From contig JARBJD010000055.1 in the NCBI GenBank assembly GCA_033064195.1, forward strand, positions 186,001 to 250,000: 64,000 bases of DNA. The letters run 5' to 3'. Shown one piece after another: positions 23,304 through 35,086 of this stretch. Position numbers and translations under genes: made by a program. The number at the start of each line of letters is the position of its first letter. The first letter of the stretch is position 1. The DNA is from Blattamonas nauphoetae (lineage: Eukaryota > Preaxostyla > Oxymonadida). A model generated the notes under the pieces. That model ran no database searches and was not told where the DNA came from. It worked only from the letters and a program-made list of their open reading frames with translations.

Positions 23304-26300
23304 ATTTCCTTGCACTCAATCCTTCACCAAACCAGTGGTCATTAACAAGTGAGTAGCCTGACGAAGTGGTTTATGGGGCTAGCCTGCACAAGATCAACAA
23401 AAACACAATGAATACTCCTCCTCGTCACAAACTGACAAACTTCTTTTCGCGGGGTTACTTCCTGACCGGTTGATCGCAACTGAATCAACGATTTACTGAT
23501 TCACTGTCGATAAAACTCTTCCTGTAGTCAGCACCAAAAACATCAGCCGTCCACCACTCTATTCAAGATTTCATAGTCTTGGAAGAGAAAATAGGTCAGA
23601 CTGAAGCTGTTACTATCTCTCCGCTAATGAGCAATGGACCTTACAACCAATTGCCAATCAACGACATCTCGGACCATCTCCGCACCTCAACAAGTTATAT
23701 TCTGCCGCCGTTCCGTTTTACACCTTTGGAATCGTCATCACGCGTTCGTGAGATTCAAACAACAACATCGTGGAATTGCCGGACCATTACGTGTCGATTC
23801 GGTGACATCAGATTCAATCATGTCAGATGACTACCATCCCGTATCGTGACGAGGAGGAGATTAGGATGGATCAAATATAATACAATGATCAGATTGGGGT
23901 CAACCGACTGTCAGAATACAGAAGGATCACGTGCCACCGGACTTCGTTGGAACATCTGAAACAGAACAGGACAGTCAAGACATTCTAGTCGGAAATAGCA
24001 GGAAATTGTCAAGGAATTATAAGTATTTCGCATTTCGTTGAGCAGATACTCATCACGACTTGAATACCCACCAACCAGATCAACATCACGGGACAATCTG
24101 TCAGCTCTTTATTAGAAAAAGATATGGACAAAGAAGCATGTTGGTCTGCATCCCTTGCAGCCGATCGACAAATTAAGGGGAGTGTGTTCATATACATGAA
24201 TTGATCGAGGTTCACCCAAACTAGGATGGGCCACCTTCGTGTTGAAGCCGTCCAGGAATTGATCAGCTCCCTTCAACACGGAAACGCTCCTTTTCAACTC
24301 TAATCCATCTTATTCTGATCATGGGATCCGGTCATCCATTATATCCAGGTCCAGGCATACTCAAAGCAGTTCACGATCTAATCTCTTCAAATTAAACTCA
24401 TTGGGATATAGAAGACAAAAAGCAAATAGAAAAACAAGTACCTTCAAGTACGGGTGGCAGATAGAATGATAGTTGAAACTCTGAGGACCACCGAGCTGAG
24501 TTTGCAATTCCGATCCAGTTTGTCCAGTCATGGCTCGAACTTGTGTTGAAATATGATAAATCAAGAAACCATACGCTACACAGAGGGAAGCCAACTCATC
24601 GGTTGTCCTCATCCAGACTTCAGGCAACCAACTCGCACAGTTTGGCTCATCAAAGAAACGAAAAATCGCATCTGATGCAGATGTACTGGTTGGACTTTAC
24701 AAAGCATTGCAACTGGCATTACTTTTATCGTCGAAAATATGGGTACCCTCCCCAAGGACGAGCACGGGGGAGGACCAGTCCCACGGTTCATTGCCAAGAT
24801 CGTTTCTGGAAATGGATTCTCAATTCATATTCCGCCTTACAAGAATTGTTGAATCACCTGTCTACACATCATTACTGTTGGACATCATTCCACGTTCGCA
24901 GTACCTCCGAACTGGGGAGAATTATCAAAACCCAGAAGGCCCGGGACGCTTTGTCGGCAGAGGAAGATCATACAGCAGCAAGTTAGAATACAATTTGGCG
25001 GTACACACAATTGTGTTGATGTAGCCCACATCACGGCTATGAAAATTCAACGACGATTTTCGAAGCAATAAATTATTGGAGAGGTAAATCAGAATGTAGA
25101 TATCATTGAACAGCTCACATCTCGGACTCGAATGGAAGGAAGTTATCTCCGCTGTGATATTACTTTCATTGTCCGGCTCAGTCGTTCCGACACCCCTCAT
25201 ACGACTTATGGACTACCTGATATGGACACACTCAAATCATCAGAGAGTGTGTCATTCCCAAGTTACGATCGATTCCCACACTCCACCAACAATATCTTTT
25301 TCCGCGAATGACAGACTGGAGTCGGAAATCGGAGGCTTTTCTCTGCAAACAAGTGGCGGCGGAGAAAGGTGGAAGGGAAGGATACAGAAGAAGATCTTTG
25401 GAGGAAAGTTCCAGAGCCATCTTTCAGGGAGTATCGTGACGATGATGTGCTTGACAGATAACATTTCCCGGATCTACAACCGATCTGGGTGTGAATTGAC
25501 AGAATTAAAAGAAGTCATCGTACGGGAGACTAGAGGGAAATTCAATCGATCTTGATATTCCAGGGGGAAAGAGACTGAGAACAAGGATTATGGTCATTCC
25601 AGTATTGGGAAGGGAACTGCAGCGGAAGCCAGATCTTCCACTCCACAAGAAGGAAGCTGCAGGGGAAGCCAGATCTTCCACTCCACAAGAAGGAAGCTGC
25701 AGAGGAAGCCAGATCTTCCACTCCACAAGAAGGAAGCTGCAGAGGAAGCCAGATCTTCCACTCCACAAGAAGGAAGCTGCAGAGGAGGCCAGATCTTCCA
25801 CTCCACAAGAAGGAAGCTGCAGCGGAAGCCAGATCTTCCACTCCACAAGAAGGAAGCTGCAGAGGAAGCCAGATCTTCCACTCCACAAGAAGGAAGCTGC
25901 AGAGGAAGCCAGATCTTCCACTCCACAAGAAGGGAGCTGCAGAGGAAGCCAGATCTTCCACTCCACAAGAAGGAAGCTGCAGAGGAAGCCAGATCTTCCA
26001 CTCCACAAGAAGGAAGCTGCAGCGGAAGCCAGATCTTCCACTCCACAAGAAGGAAGCTGCAGAGGAAGCCAGATCTTCCACTCCACAAGAAGGAAGCTGC
26101 AGAGGAAGCCAGATCTTCCACTCCACAAGAAGGGAGCTGCAGAGGAAGCCAGATCTTCCACTCCACAAGAAGGGAGCTGCAGAGGAAGCCAGATCTTCCA
26201 CTCCACAAGAAGGGAGCTATGAAGAGCAGCAATTTTCAGCGCTGCTTGAATTATTAATTCGACAACCATACAGCCAATCGCTGACCAGGACATTGTGCAA

Positions 26301-27316
26301 ATGCTTACTTGTTGCAGAACAAGCTGCCATCTTGACTCGGACGGCACCGAAACCAGGGATTCTCCCTTGTCAAGACCACGACTGCTGGCGGAACTGAAGC
26401 GATGTCGCAGAAGTTGGGGGGGAATGCTAGGAGATTTCCTTGGGAGAAAGAGGGCCGATTATATCGGACATGCAATGCACTTTCTCCGGCATATTCCTCT
26501 CAATGTCTGCCTTCGAAGAAGAGAAACCAGCAAAGAATACGGTCAGTACAGAAGAACGTACCAATCGTGTATAGACGGTCGACTTTGTCTGTCGCAAGAG
26601 GATAAGGACGTGGTGAAAGGACAGGCAATCGTGGCTTGTTCGCCACAAGGTGGAGTTTGCGAAGAGGAGTGCGGAAGATTGGTAAAGAACAGACCTGTTG
26701 GGACAGTGGGGACAGGAATGGAGAGACTCTCATTGATGGATCGTTTTGATGATGGTGTGATTGCTGGCGGAGCCGCTCCGATGCCGAGACGAGTCGTAGT
26801 CAAATCATCAAACTCGAAGAAGGACCGAATTGGAGAACATCTTTCACTCTTCTGATCGACGAAGGAGAGTGGGAACTCTCAATCAGGGCAAGTGAAAACA
26901 CTTTCTTGTCGGTGAAACTTGGCTTCCTCAAACATCCACAACCTGAACATGCCACACAACAGGATAGTGGATTCCATGAGAATGGGGTTGGTGGTGCTTT
27001 CAAGCTTTGAAAGGGAAGAATGTGGAAAGGAGGAGAATTCAAGCCAGAAGGAACAAACAAGACGTGTGATCGAATTGTGCAGACAGCAGCGATTCGAGAG
27101 AGCTGGGTTCTCGGATGACTCACAATCAGTCGGTGCCAGCCCTTCGGGAACACGGCCTTTTTCAGATCTGAGTATTCATACAAGGAAGAAGAACACAAAG
27201 ATATCCTTTCTCTTCTCTTCTCATTCTTTGAGTCTTCTCTCTTGTTTCTCAGCGTCCTTTTCAACACTCACTTGTTAATGACCACTGGTTTGGTGAAGGA
27301 TTGAGTGCAAGGAAAT
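23304..27316. mobile_element. 4.0-kb element with perfect 51-bp terminal inverted repeats
   Basis: 23304-23354 and 27266-27316 are perfect inverted repeats of 51 bp (outer end ATTTCCTTGCACTCAATCC). The interior holds several short frames (24.5-25.5 kb, 26.3-26.9 kb on the plus strand, and others on the minus strand) that I could not assign, plus a 40-bp minisatellite. No transposase was recognised and no clear target duplication was seen. The superfamily is unknown. Confidence 0.75.
25621..26220. repeat. 40-bp minisatellite, 15 copies
   Basis: Fifteen head-to-tail units of 40 bp (core AGATCTTCCACTCCACAAGA) differ at only a few positions. Because 40 is not divisible by three, all three frames on each strand stay open through it, which produces several long artefactual ORFs of 210-280 aa. 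I do not consider these genes. Confidence 0.97.
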
Positions 27317-27317
27317 C

Positions 27318-27710
27318 CTTATGAACCAAACCAGTGCTCATTAACAAAGAACGCTGCCACACAACTGTTGCTCGTTCTTGAGTGCTTGTTTTCGTCGCAG
27401 AGGCGACTCTCAAACAGCCTTTTGGCTTTTCCATTTCACAAGTCACTTTTGACCTCTCCTTTTTCGTCCAGTTTTTCTTCCCCGTTGGGGCTTTTCTGGA
27501 CCCGAGACCCAGATCTCTCTATTTTTGCTCATTAACTGCCCCCACTTGGGCAAACCAACATCGTGACTCTTTAGTCCCTTGTTGTAAATCTTTGTGGGAA
27601 CAGAGAAAACTTTATAATGACTCTGTTTTTGTTTCTTTTGGGCAGGCCAGCCCCATAAACCACTTCGTCAGGCTACTCACTTGTTAATGAGCACTGGTTT
27701 GGTTCATAAG
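27318..27710. mobile_element. 393-bp element with 30-bp terminal inverted repeats
   Basis: 27318-27347 and 27681-27710 are perfect 30-bp inverted repeats (outer end CTTATGAACCAAACCAGTGC). The right end continues into sequence matching 23345-23390 in the neighbouring 4.0-kb element, so the two are related and abut directly. It is too short to encode a transposase and is probably a MITE-like derivative. Confidence 0.75.
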
Positions 27711-30059
27711 AAGACTGAGGAGAAGGAACACCGGATCTCGAAATGGAAGGCAGTTGGAAAGGGCGGGACAGCAGAAGAAGGGAACAAGCTGAACGAGATG
27801 CCAACAGATGCCTGCTCGGCAGACGGGCGAGAGTGTCGCGCTGATCTGACTTCGTTCTGGACGGATTGGTTGTTGAGACGCGACAGACAAGTTCGTGCTG
27901 TCTTCTCAGCAACACGATTGGGATTGCATGTTCGTCGAGTTCACCAACCGTGATTGTGCCTCTCATGCTCGACGTGATGAATCGATTCGTGTCGGACTCG
28001 GAAAGAGCGAGATGGAACTCAGTTTCATGAACAGAAGTGCCGACACCTCGCCAACATTCGTGTCCACTCAGAAGACGCTCTCCGAAAGAGAGGACGAACG
28101 AGATGAGCCACAATCGGACACACAGCTGATTGACCTCGGAATCAAGTTCCCGTCGCTAACAAAGACCATCCCAAACGTGGAAGTGTCGAACTGCCACACG
28201 TCGCTGATGGTGCTGAACGTGACGATGGTGCAACCTGCTCTCGTTGGACACGGCACGCGCGTGCAGCGAGGGCAGCAGGCGACTCTTCGGGAACGAGTTG
28301 TGACAGACTGGTTCGGGAGGACCCAGCGATTGAGGCGGCACTGGACGACGATCACAGTCACCAACCAGCAGCAGATTCCTCACCCGTGTCAGCTGTACAG
28401 CTCTGCACTCTGCCCTCCTCACAACCCTCCACGTCGTCATCGTCACATTCCTTCTGAAGTCTTCGAAAAGAAGTCGACATTCCAATCGAGGACCCTCCCA
28501 ACTCAGACTGCCAACCAGAATATCGGGGATTCGACCATGGTCGGGAGGATACCCACAATCCCCCTCTAAATCGCCAGCCTTCACCTGTGAACCCATCGCC
28601 TTCCACACCAACAGGATCTGACAAGTCATGGTCAACGAGAGGACAAACTGATGTGAGCAGGCCAGCAGCAGATCTGGGTTCGGAGGTTGAGAGGTGGGTG
28701 GGGGAAGGGGGTCGAGAGGCGGAACGGGAAGATGGGATGGTTGCTCAGAAGCTCGAGCCACTCGCGTTGCACTGCTGTTGAGTTTGAGGAACCGTCGCGG
28801 TTGCTGCTTGGCTCGGATGTGTGTTTGGGGCAGATGAGATGATGCTTGCGTTGGAACACGTTGGAGAGTTGCGGGAGAGAATCGGACGAGGACTCCCAAC
28901 TGTGCATCCGTCGCTGGTGGCTGAGTCGGGCATTCGACGGTGGTGTGGAGAATGTGGGATTTGGGAGTGTCTGCTGGGTGTGTTGCGCGAACTGGAGTTG
29001 TTTTGGCAGGTGGGGAGTCTGCAGAACATGTCCGACGATGACTTCTCGTCGTACACTGGGATACAAGAGGAAATGAAATAGGTTTTACTATTTTCAACTC
29101 TAAAGACTCTGGATGCTTCCCTTTTTTCACCCATTTTTTTATTTTTTAAGACATATCCGTGAGAATCACCCATGTCAACGGTGAATCAGAATCTTTATGC
29201 AATTTTTGTATTATCCATATTGTGTAGAGAAATGTCTTGTGATTGTTCAGAAATGTATTTTACTTGAACAGAAATAAACTGTACTTGTTCGGAAATGAAT
29301 ACAGGGTGTTTCAAAAGTCTTGGCAAACAGCTCGTTCGAGATAAATGTCATGTTTCATCATTCTTCTTTTTTATCACACAATCCTCTGAGCAATTGTCAC
29401 TGGGAAAACAAACATGAAGAGAATTGGTCCAATGTGAAGTGAGAACAAAACAATCCAAAAACGAGAAAATTTCCCCAACAACTATTTTCGATGATTTGGG
29501 CAATACTGTCAAGCCATTGAACACATAGACAGTGTGAAGCAGGTTCCAGCAGTTATAGGGGAAATATAGTGTTTCGTGCCGGGTGAGCTGGTCCACAAGA
29601 GTGAATGATACTGAGGCACAATTAACAACGTTAAATCAAACCAGTAAGTTCCGAACCGTCTGAATGACAGTATTGTTGATGGGACAAGGGGAATGACTAC
29701 ACATGACAATGCTGGAGGTGATGTCCAAATCGATGACGCGAGTGATCACCAAATTAGGCATGGGCAGCGGTCGGTCCGACTGCTCGTCGACCGACCGACT
29801 GCTTTTTTTGGATGATCTGCCCCTTTTTATCACTTTCAGCAAAAACTTCCCGATTTCAGATAATACACTCTCTCACTTCGCAATATCGCTGTGTACAATG
29901 ATTCTTAAAACCAATATATCCATAATCTCTTCTCATTGTTTACTTCCTTCCAACTATTCAAAGATTTTGAGTTGACCGCCACTTTTCATTGTCTCCCAAC
30001 CTTGAAGTGGACATATTCCAGAAAAAAAGATGATTGCTCCTGTGAAGAGATTGAACCAT

Positions 30060-32151
30060 CATACTCCCATCAGAACCCTAATGGTTGTTGCAAATTGTCT
30101 CAAAGTGTGTGGAAACTCAACACGTTGCTGATCTGCTGGCTGTATTTCACCAGCTCCGAAAGTCGTTCTGAGTTCGCTGATTGGACTTGTGATTTTGCGT
30201 CCTCTCCCTGGACGTGCTTTGTTGGTAAGGTTGGGATCGACTCGGGGGAGGAGTCGAGAGATGGATGGCTTGCAGAGACCCTGTGGAGTAAGTTGGAGGA
30301 ATGTCACGTGCAGGCAGAGATAACGGTGGTAGAGCGACTGACCGAATCCAGTGCCGATGCGAAGAGCAACATTTTAAACTGTCGGTCTCTCCTTCCTCGA
30401 CTCTCCAATGAACACGATCCGCTTGTGACTATCGACGTTCTTCTGCATGACGAGGGGGATGAACGACTCGATCTCCAGACACGACCCCGTCACTTCCAGC
30501 ACAATCGAGTCGAAGGTGAAGCCCTGTTTGACCAGATCCTCCCACGCGAACGAGGTATGTGTTCTGGTCATCGCCATCACCTTCGCTTGGCGGTAGACGA
30601 AGTGCTGTGTGCTGTCGGTTGTGGTTGTGAACAGCTCGTACGGCTGCCCTTTTCTTACACACTCGAACAGACGCTAAACACATGCGAACAGAAACTGAGC
30701 ATGTGCGAATGAGGCACAAGTTTCGGTGGGAGTTAGGAAGAGTGTTGGCCAGCGCTGTCACCAGCTCCAGACAGCACAGACGACGAAACAGCATGTTGTC
30801 GACGCATCCTTTCTTCGAATAGCAGTTGTTCAGGTTGAGTGTTTCGGAGCCGTGTCCCATTCGTAGGAAGGTGCGGAGCTGGCCAACGAGGGAAAAAGCA
30901 GTTTCGATGAGCTCAATGAGGGTGGAATTGGAGTGGGTGAGGATATGCACACGCTAGTTCGGGTGGAGTTGGAGGAGCGATGTGATGGTGTGGCTGGTCA
31001 CTCACGTCTTTCCTGTCACTAATCATTCGTCGGAAAGCATCGCCTCCTCTTCCCCTCTCGACAGAGGCGTCTGATTGGTGGGGATGCTCTGTTCGGGATC
31101 GCCTTATCAGATCGGCACATCTCCGAGCAAGTCAGGCTTAGGCACACCATCCATAATCATCGTTCGGATTGAGTCGAGGACAGCCTTTGTGTTGCTCTCC
31201 TTTGGGTCACGGCGAATAACGCAGTTGAATGTCTGACACACAGTGACGACACCAGTCTTAACCCATTTCGTATCCTACCCGCATTGGTTGAGGTCGAGGA
31301 GCACGTGGAGTGTTCGGTCCTCGTTCCCCACTTCAATAACCTCAGCACTTCGCACAGCCTGCACTCCGAACAGCTCGCTGAAGATGAGGGTTTCGGTGTC
31401 GGCTTGTTCGTGTGATGTGAACTCGATCACTCCTTCAGCATTCAGCACTGGAGACGACGATTCCATAGTATCTTCCAAGTCATCGCGGATGGTGAGGTAT
31501 TGGAGGGAGAGGAAGAGAATTTGTGTTCCAAAACATGCGTTCGGTCAGGAAGAGCGGCATTATCTTGAAGAGAGCGACTTGGGAAGGTTTTCGTGTAAAC
31601 CGTTCTGCGACGAGCTCGATCAGGACTTTTGATGAGAGGGCCAGCTTCTCGCTCTCCTCGTCCGCATCCACTTCGTCTTCGTCGGTGCCGATGACATCCA
31701 AGATCTCTGCCAATCGAACGAGAGAGTCGTTCGGGGCAAACATGAGCAACATGTCCAGATCTCCGTTTGTGTTGAACGAAGACACGGATGAGACCGCAAT
31801 TTCCTTCAGCGAGGGAAGGTCGCGGTAGCAAAGCGTTTGGAGCTGTTGGACGCGACCGTAATGCAAGTTCAGAATGTCGTTTTCTGTGCGTGCTTTTCCT
31901 GTTCTCTCGTCCACTTCAAAGAAGAGATACTCATGGAAAAGAGCTAGGCAGCTAATAAAGAGGTTGTGGTTCGTTTGAGATGGATGGTTTGACTGCGATT
32001 TGGCAGTGATATCACCCCTGAACTGGGAGAGGTCATTATTGATGCAAATAAGGTGAATATGTTTTGAAAAGATCATCGGACGCACAAAGCGACGTGTTGT
32101 AAGAGTGGACAAGAGCGAACTTGATGATTTAATTGAGACACAGCGGCCCAA
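30060..32151 (-). pseudogene. AQR: Aquarius (intron-binding spliceosomal helicase) gene segment, decayed
   Basis: Minus-strand blocks match Aquarius in order: FEVDERTGKARTENDILNLH with the following helical region and IMPLFLTERMFWNTN (about 31.95-31.5 kb); a jump to LHVLLDLNQ and a conserved run with RRDPKESNTKAVLDSIR (31.3-31.15 kb); a remnant of the P-loop TGKT (31.0 kb); ILTHSNSTLIELIETA and LRMGHGSE (30.95-30.8 kb); AMTRTHTSF with LEIESFIPLVMQKN, the DEAA-box helicase region (30.6-30.4 kb); and QSLYHRYL (30.3 kb). Many in-frame stops and missing blocks show that it is not functional. Aquarius binds introns in the spliceosome; this copy lies wholly inside hAT-like element 1. Confidence 0.85.
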
Positions 32152-32587
32152 AACCGATGAAGGAGATCACGTCGTTCATCATCGGGTAAGAGGCTCATCT
32201 GTTCTGATGAGAGAACAAACATCGAAAAAGACTCTCAATAGAAGAAAAACGAGGGATTGTTGAGAAGACTTAGGACCATGTATCGATCTGACTCGGGTGT
32301 GGGACGACTAACTATCTTGAGCGAGATCATGAAAGAAAGTGATGGTTATGATTTGAGAATAAAACGAATACCGTTTTGAAATTATCTAAAGCCGTTGAAA
32401 TACTGAATAAACACAGTGAAAGAGTCGGAGTCGGTCTGACAGGCCAACTTTTTGTCCGATGTTGGGGAATGACAGACCGACTCAGGGACTCTTGAACCAC
32501 GATGTATTGAACATTAATTTCGAGAAAAATGAGATGAACAAATAATAGAGGTGTTGTGAATCCAAAATGACAAAAAGTCAACAATAA

Positions 32588-32663
32588 AGTGACTCTGACG
32601 GGATTCGATCCTGGGTCAGAGGAGCAAAAAACTTCCATGCTACCGCTCGACGAAAAGGGCACT
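32588..32663 (-). repeat. tRNA-like module inside hAT-like element 1
   Basis: On the minus strand it shows an A-box-like GTCGAGCGGTAGC, a T-rich anticodon-loop-like run and a B-box GGATCGAATCC, ending GTCAGAGTCAC. The acceptor and anticodon stems do not pair well, so it is not a standard tRNA gene. About 280 bp downstream of it are also shared with the copy at 35.0 kb. Confidence 0.6.
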
Positions 32664-32664
32664 T

Positions 32665-34824
32665 TAGTCAGTCAAAAAGCCGGGACGTGTCAAAAACCCG
32701 GGACGGGGCAAAAGGGGATTTTTTGGTGGGACTTTTCCTCTGGATTTCGATAAATACGCTTTATTTCATTCTAACTTTCTTTCCTCACACGAATTAGATT
32801 ATTTTTGGACCAAATTCAGAAAAAATCGTGGAACTGCCAAATATATGGGGAGAAATGGACGTCTCTTTTTTTTCGTGGACGATCATGACGAAGATGTCAC
32901 AAATAGCTGTATCCTCGCTCGGCTGTCCGAATTCAATTCATACAAGCCTAATGAACCCTGAAGTCCCGGGTTTATCTCCTAAAGATAAGTCGTAAATTGT
33001 GATGAAAAAGGAGAACACACACTCAATGTGATTCCATGCTAGTCGATAATATCCATTAGGGGAAAGCCTAAGGAAAGGAGGATAATGAAATATTCAGAGT
33101 GATCAAGGCAATATCAATACCCAAAGAGCAAAGAAGAAGGTGAAAGTGTGTGATGACATTGACTTGTGAATGAGTACGAGAGGTGAACAAAGACTTTACG
33201 TACAATGTCAACAGAGGGGACGGTTCCAGTAAACGAGTGCATTTCAGGACCCACTGATCGAGCAGTGTGACATGAAATCTTGATATTCAAATTAAGGATC
33301 GTGTTTCTGGATCCGCTCAATATGAGGTTGAAATACGTAATTTGAAAAGAAAAACTTGAAATGCAGACAATAAAATCCTATCTCACATCAGAAACACCCA
33401 AAACATGCTTCCACATCATCATCACCCAAATGGTGCATAAATGTGCAGTATGTTCGATGCACACAGGAACTCTGTCCCACCAGACCTCGAATGTCCCCCT
33501 TCTTCGTTGATCTTTAGTGCATTCATATCATCTTGATCACTCCAGAGATGTCCTTCTTATCAATGTCTTGCTGCCGAATTCAGAAGCCGTTCTTCACAGA
33601 ATGTCTTATTAAGTTCGAGAAGGACAACGAGAAATCGAAAATCGATGCGATTAGTTCTCTCCACTCCAAGATACTGTCAGATCTGTTTGTGATTCATCTG
33701 TCACTCCGGCTTCCGGTTCTTGGGTCTTGAAACAAGGAATAAAGGGTGCGATCAGACAACACATTCATTTAACTCCATTTCAGTTTTTTTAACTATTCCA
33801 CAAAACTGCAGTTCAAAACTTCTCTAATTGAATCAATGATTTAGTGATCGTTGTTCAGCTATCGTTGGTGAGATCTGCTCTAAGCGAACCCAGAATTCAC
33901 TCCGATCATCACACAATTCCGACCTCACAACAGCTTTCACTTCAAATACTGTCCCTTGTTTCTCCTATCTCATTTTCATAACTTGTTTTCCTTCAACATT
34001 AACCTAAATTCGCAAAACACCAACGATCTAACCTTACCTCAATTTGGCAAGACCCAAGAACCGGAAGCCGGAGTGACAGATGGATCATTCTCTTTTGTTT
34101 CGGTTCGTCGTTGTCTCAACTTTATCGGTGTCTTGCAACTCAGTGCCTTCATCTGCTTTCTCGTTTGTTTTCGTTCGAACGGAGAGTGGGGGAAATGAGT
34201 TCCTGTGTGGTGTCGGGTGGATGGTTGGAAGAGTTTCGCTGAATTTTGTCCGAACCCTGCTCAGACCACTCTTCGATGTTGCTGTTCTTTTCTCACCCCT
34301 TCCCTTTCCTTGATATCTGGTTCTGTTTGTGTCATGTCAGGTATATGTGACGAGTTTGGTGTCTCTCATTGTGAGTGTCCATTGAAGCATGTTCGTGGTT
34401 GTGTGAGCTCTCATCTTCATTCACTCGTTGAGCTGATCTCTGTTTGTCCCCTCTTCTCTTTTCATCACGATCTTCTTTTCTTGAGTGATGTTCGTGTTGT
34501 GTTCTGATTGAACTCAGAAACCTTGAACATTTGACGAGAGTGTGGGGAATAATATGTTTGGGAGGGACTAATCACGAGTGATGGACGACATCTTTCAGGA
34601 AACGGACGTCAGAAGTATCGCGTTATCTTGGAGATATCGGATCAAATACGTTAATGGGTCGAACTCCGCCCAAAACTGCTGGGAGTGTTCGAACCGGACT
34701 AAAAGTGGATCAATGCAACCAGTGGTATTTTCTGACATGTAAAAGGCACCTCACTCTCCAAATTTTTCAACCTTTTTTGAGCAACCCATTTTTTGTAGAA
34801 GTGTCCCGGGTATTTGACAGACTA
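32665..34824. mobile_element. pogo-like element nested in hAT-like element 1
   Basis: TA-flanked ends: TAGTCAGTCAAAAAGCCGGG at 32665 and, on the minus strand from 34824, TAGTCTGTCAAATACCCGGG. These resemble the ends of the pogo transposon at 49.4 kb (TAGTCCGTCGAAAACCCGG). It sits exactly where hAT-like element 2 has uninterrupted sequence between its end and the tRNA-like module. Several short frames are present; no transposase was recognised. Confidence 0.75.
33695..34082. repeat. perfect 35-bp inverted repeat, 318-bp spacer
   Basis: 33695-33729 and 34048-34082 are perfect reverse complements (core GGAAGCCGGAGTGACAGATG). They may be the ends of a small MITE nested in the pogo-like element. 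No convincing target duplication flanks it. Confidence 0.8.
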
Positions 34825-35012
34825 TTCAAAAAAGTCGCCGACTCTTTTATTTTTAGGGACTGGACTCGACGCTTTCAGACCGACCACTGCCCATGCCTAC
34901 ACCAAATCAACGTCGACTCACGTTGAAGTTGATGCCAATAGGCATGGGCAGTGGTCGGTCTGAAGACATCGAGTCCAGTCCCTAAAAATAAAAGAGTCGG
35001 CGACTTTTTTGA

Positions 35013-35086
35013 AGTGCCTTTTAGTCGAGTGGTAGCGCGGATGCTTTTTGCTCCCCGGACCAGGGATCGAATCCCGTCAGAGTCAC
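35013..35086 (+). repeat. tRNA-like module inside hAT-like element 2
   Basis: A-box-like TAGTCGAGTGGTAGC and B-box GGATCGAATCC with tRNA-like spacing, ending GTCAGAGTCAC. The 5' acceptor strand (GTGCCTT) pairs only partly with the 3' strand. Possible SINE-like or captured tRNA sequence with a potential internal Pol III promoter. Confidence 0.6.

Larger units (their letters stand above)
22352..29080 (+). pseudogene. rightward fossil copy of the effector C-terminal module, split by an insertion
   Basis: 22352-23303 matches the leading part of the minus-strand copy at 12724-11765. After a ~4.4-kb insertion (23304-27710) homology resumes at 27711 and runs to about 29080 with the ALVGHG, TLRERVVTDWFG and DEMMLALEHVGEL blocks. 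It is broken in several places besides the insertion and is treated as a fossil. The intact order in the left-hand copy shows where the insertion landed. Confidence 0.7.
29755..34899 (-). mobile_element. hAT-like element 1 (5.1 kb) with 8-bp target duplication
   Basis: The ends are TAGGCATGGGCAGCGGTCGG at 29755 and its near-complement at 34899. The flanks carry a perfect 8-bp duplication CACCAAAT (29747-29754 and 34900-34907). The TAGG-type end and 8-bp duplication are typical of hAT. The interior carries a decayed Aquarius segment, a tRNA-like module near the right end, and a nested pogo-like insertion. No hAT transposase is left, so it is non-autonomous. Without the nested insertion it would be ~3.0 kb, the same as element 2. 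Confidence 0.88.

Noticed and set aside
24361-25200. Possible RNA-virus-derived sequence on the minus strand
   Set aside because: A frame near 24.6 kb looked protein-like, but no family could be named with any confidence.
25505-26347. Several 210-280 aa ORFs on both strands
   Set aside because: A 40-bp tandem repeat with no stop in any frame generates them; no domain or start context supports them.
23304-27316. Polinton/Maverick or other virus-like element
   Set aside because: It has long TIRs and unknown frames, but no polymerase B, integrase, capsid or packaging-ATPase motif was seen, and 4.0 kb is too short for a whole Polinton. The 9-kb unit at 48-57 kb likewise shows none.
35013-35086. 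Functional tRNA gene
   Set aside because: A and B boxes are present, but the acceptor and anticodon stems do not pair well, and a second copy in the sister transposon end shows that it is element sequence.
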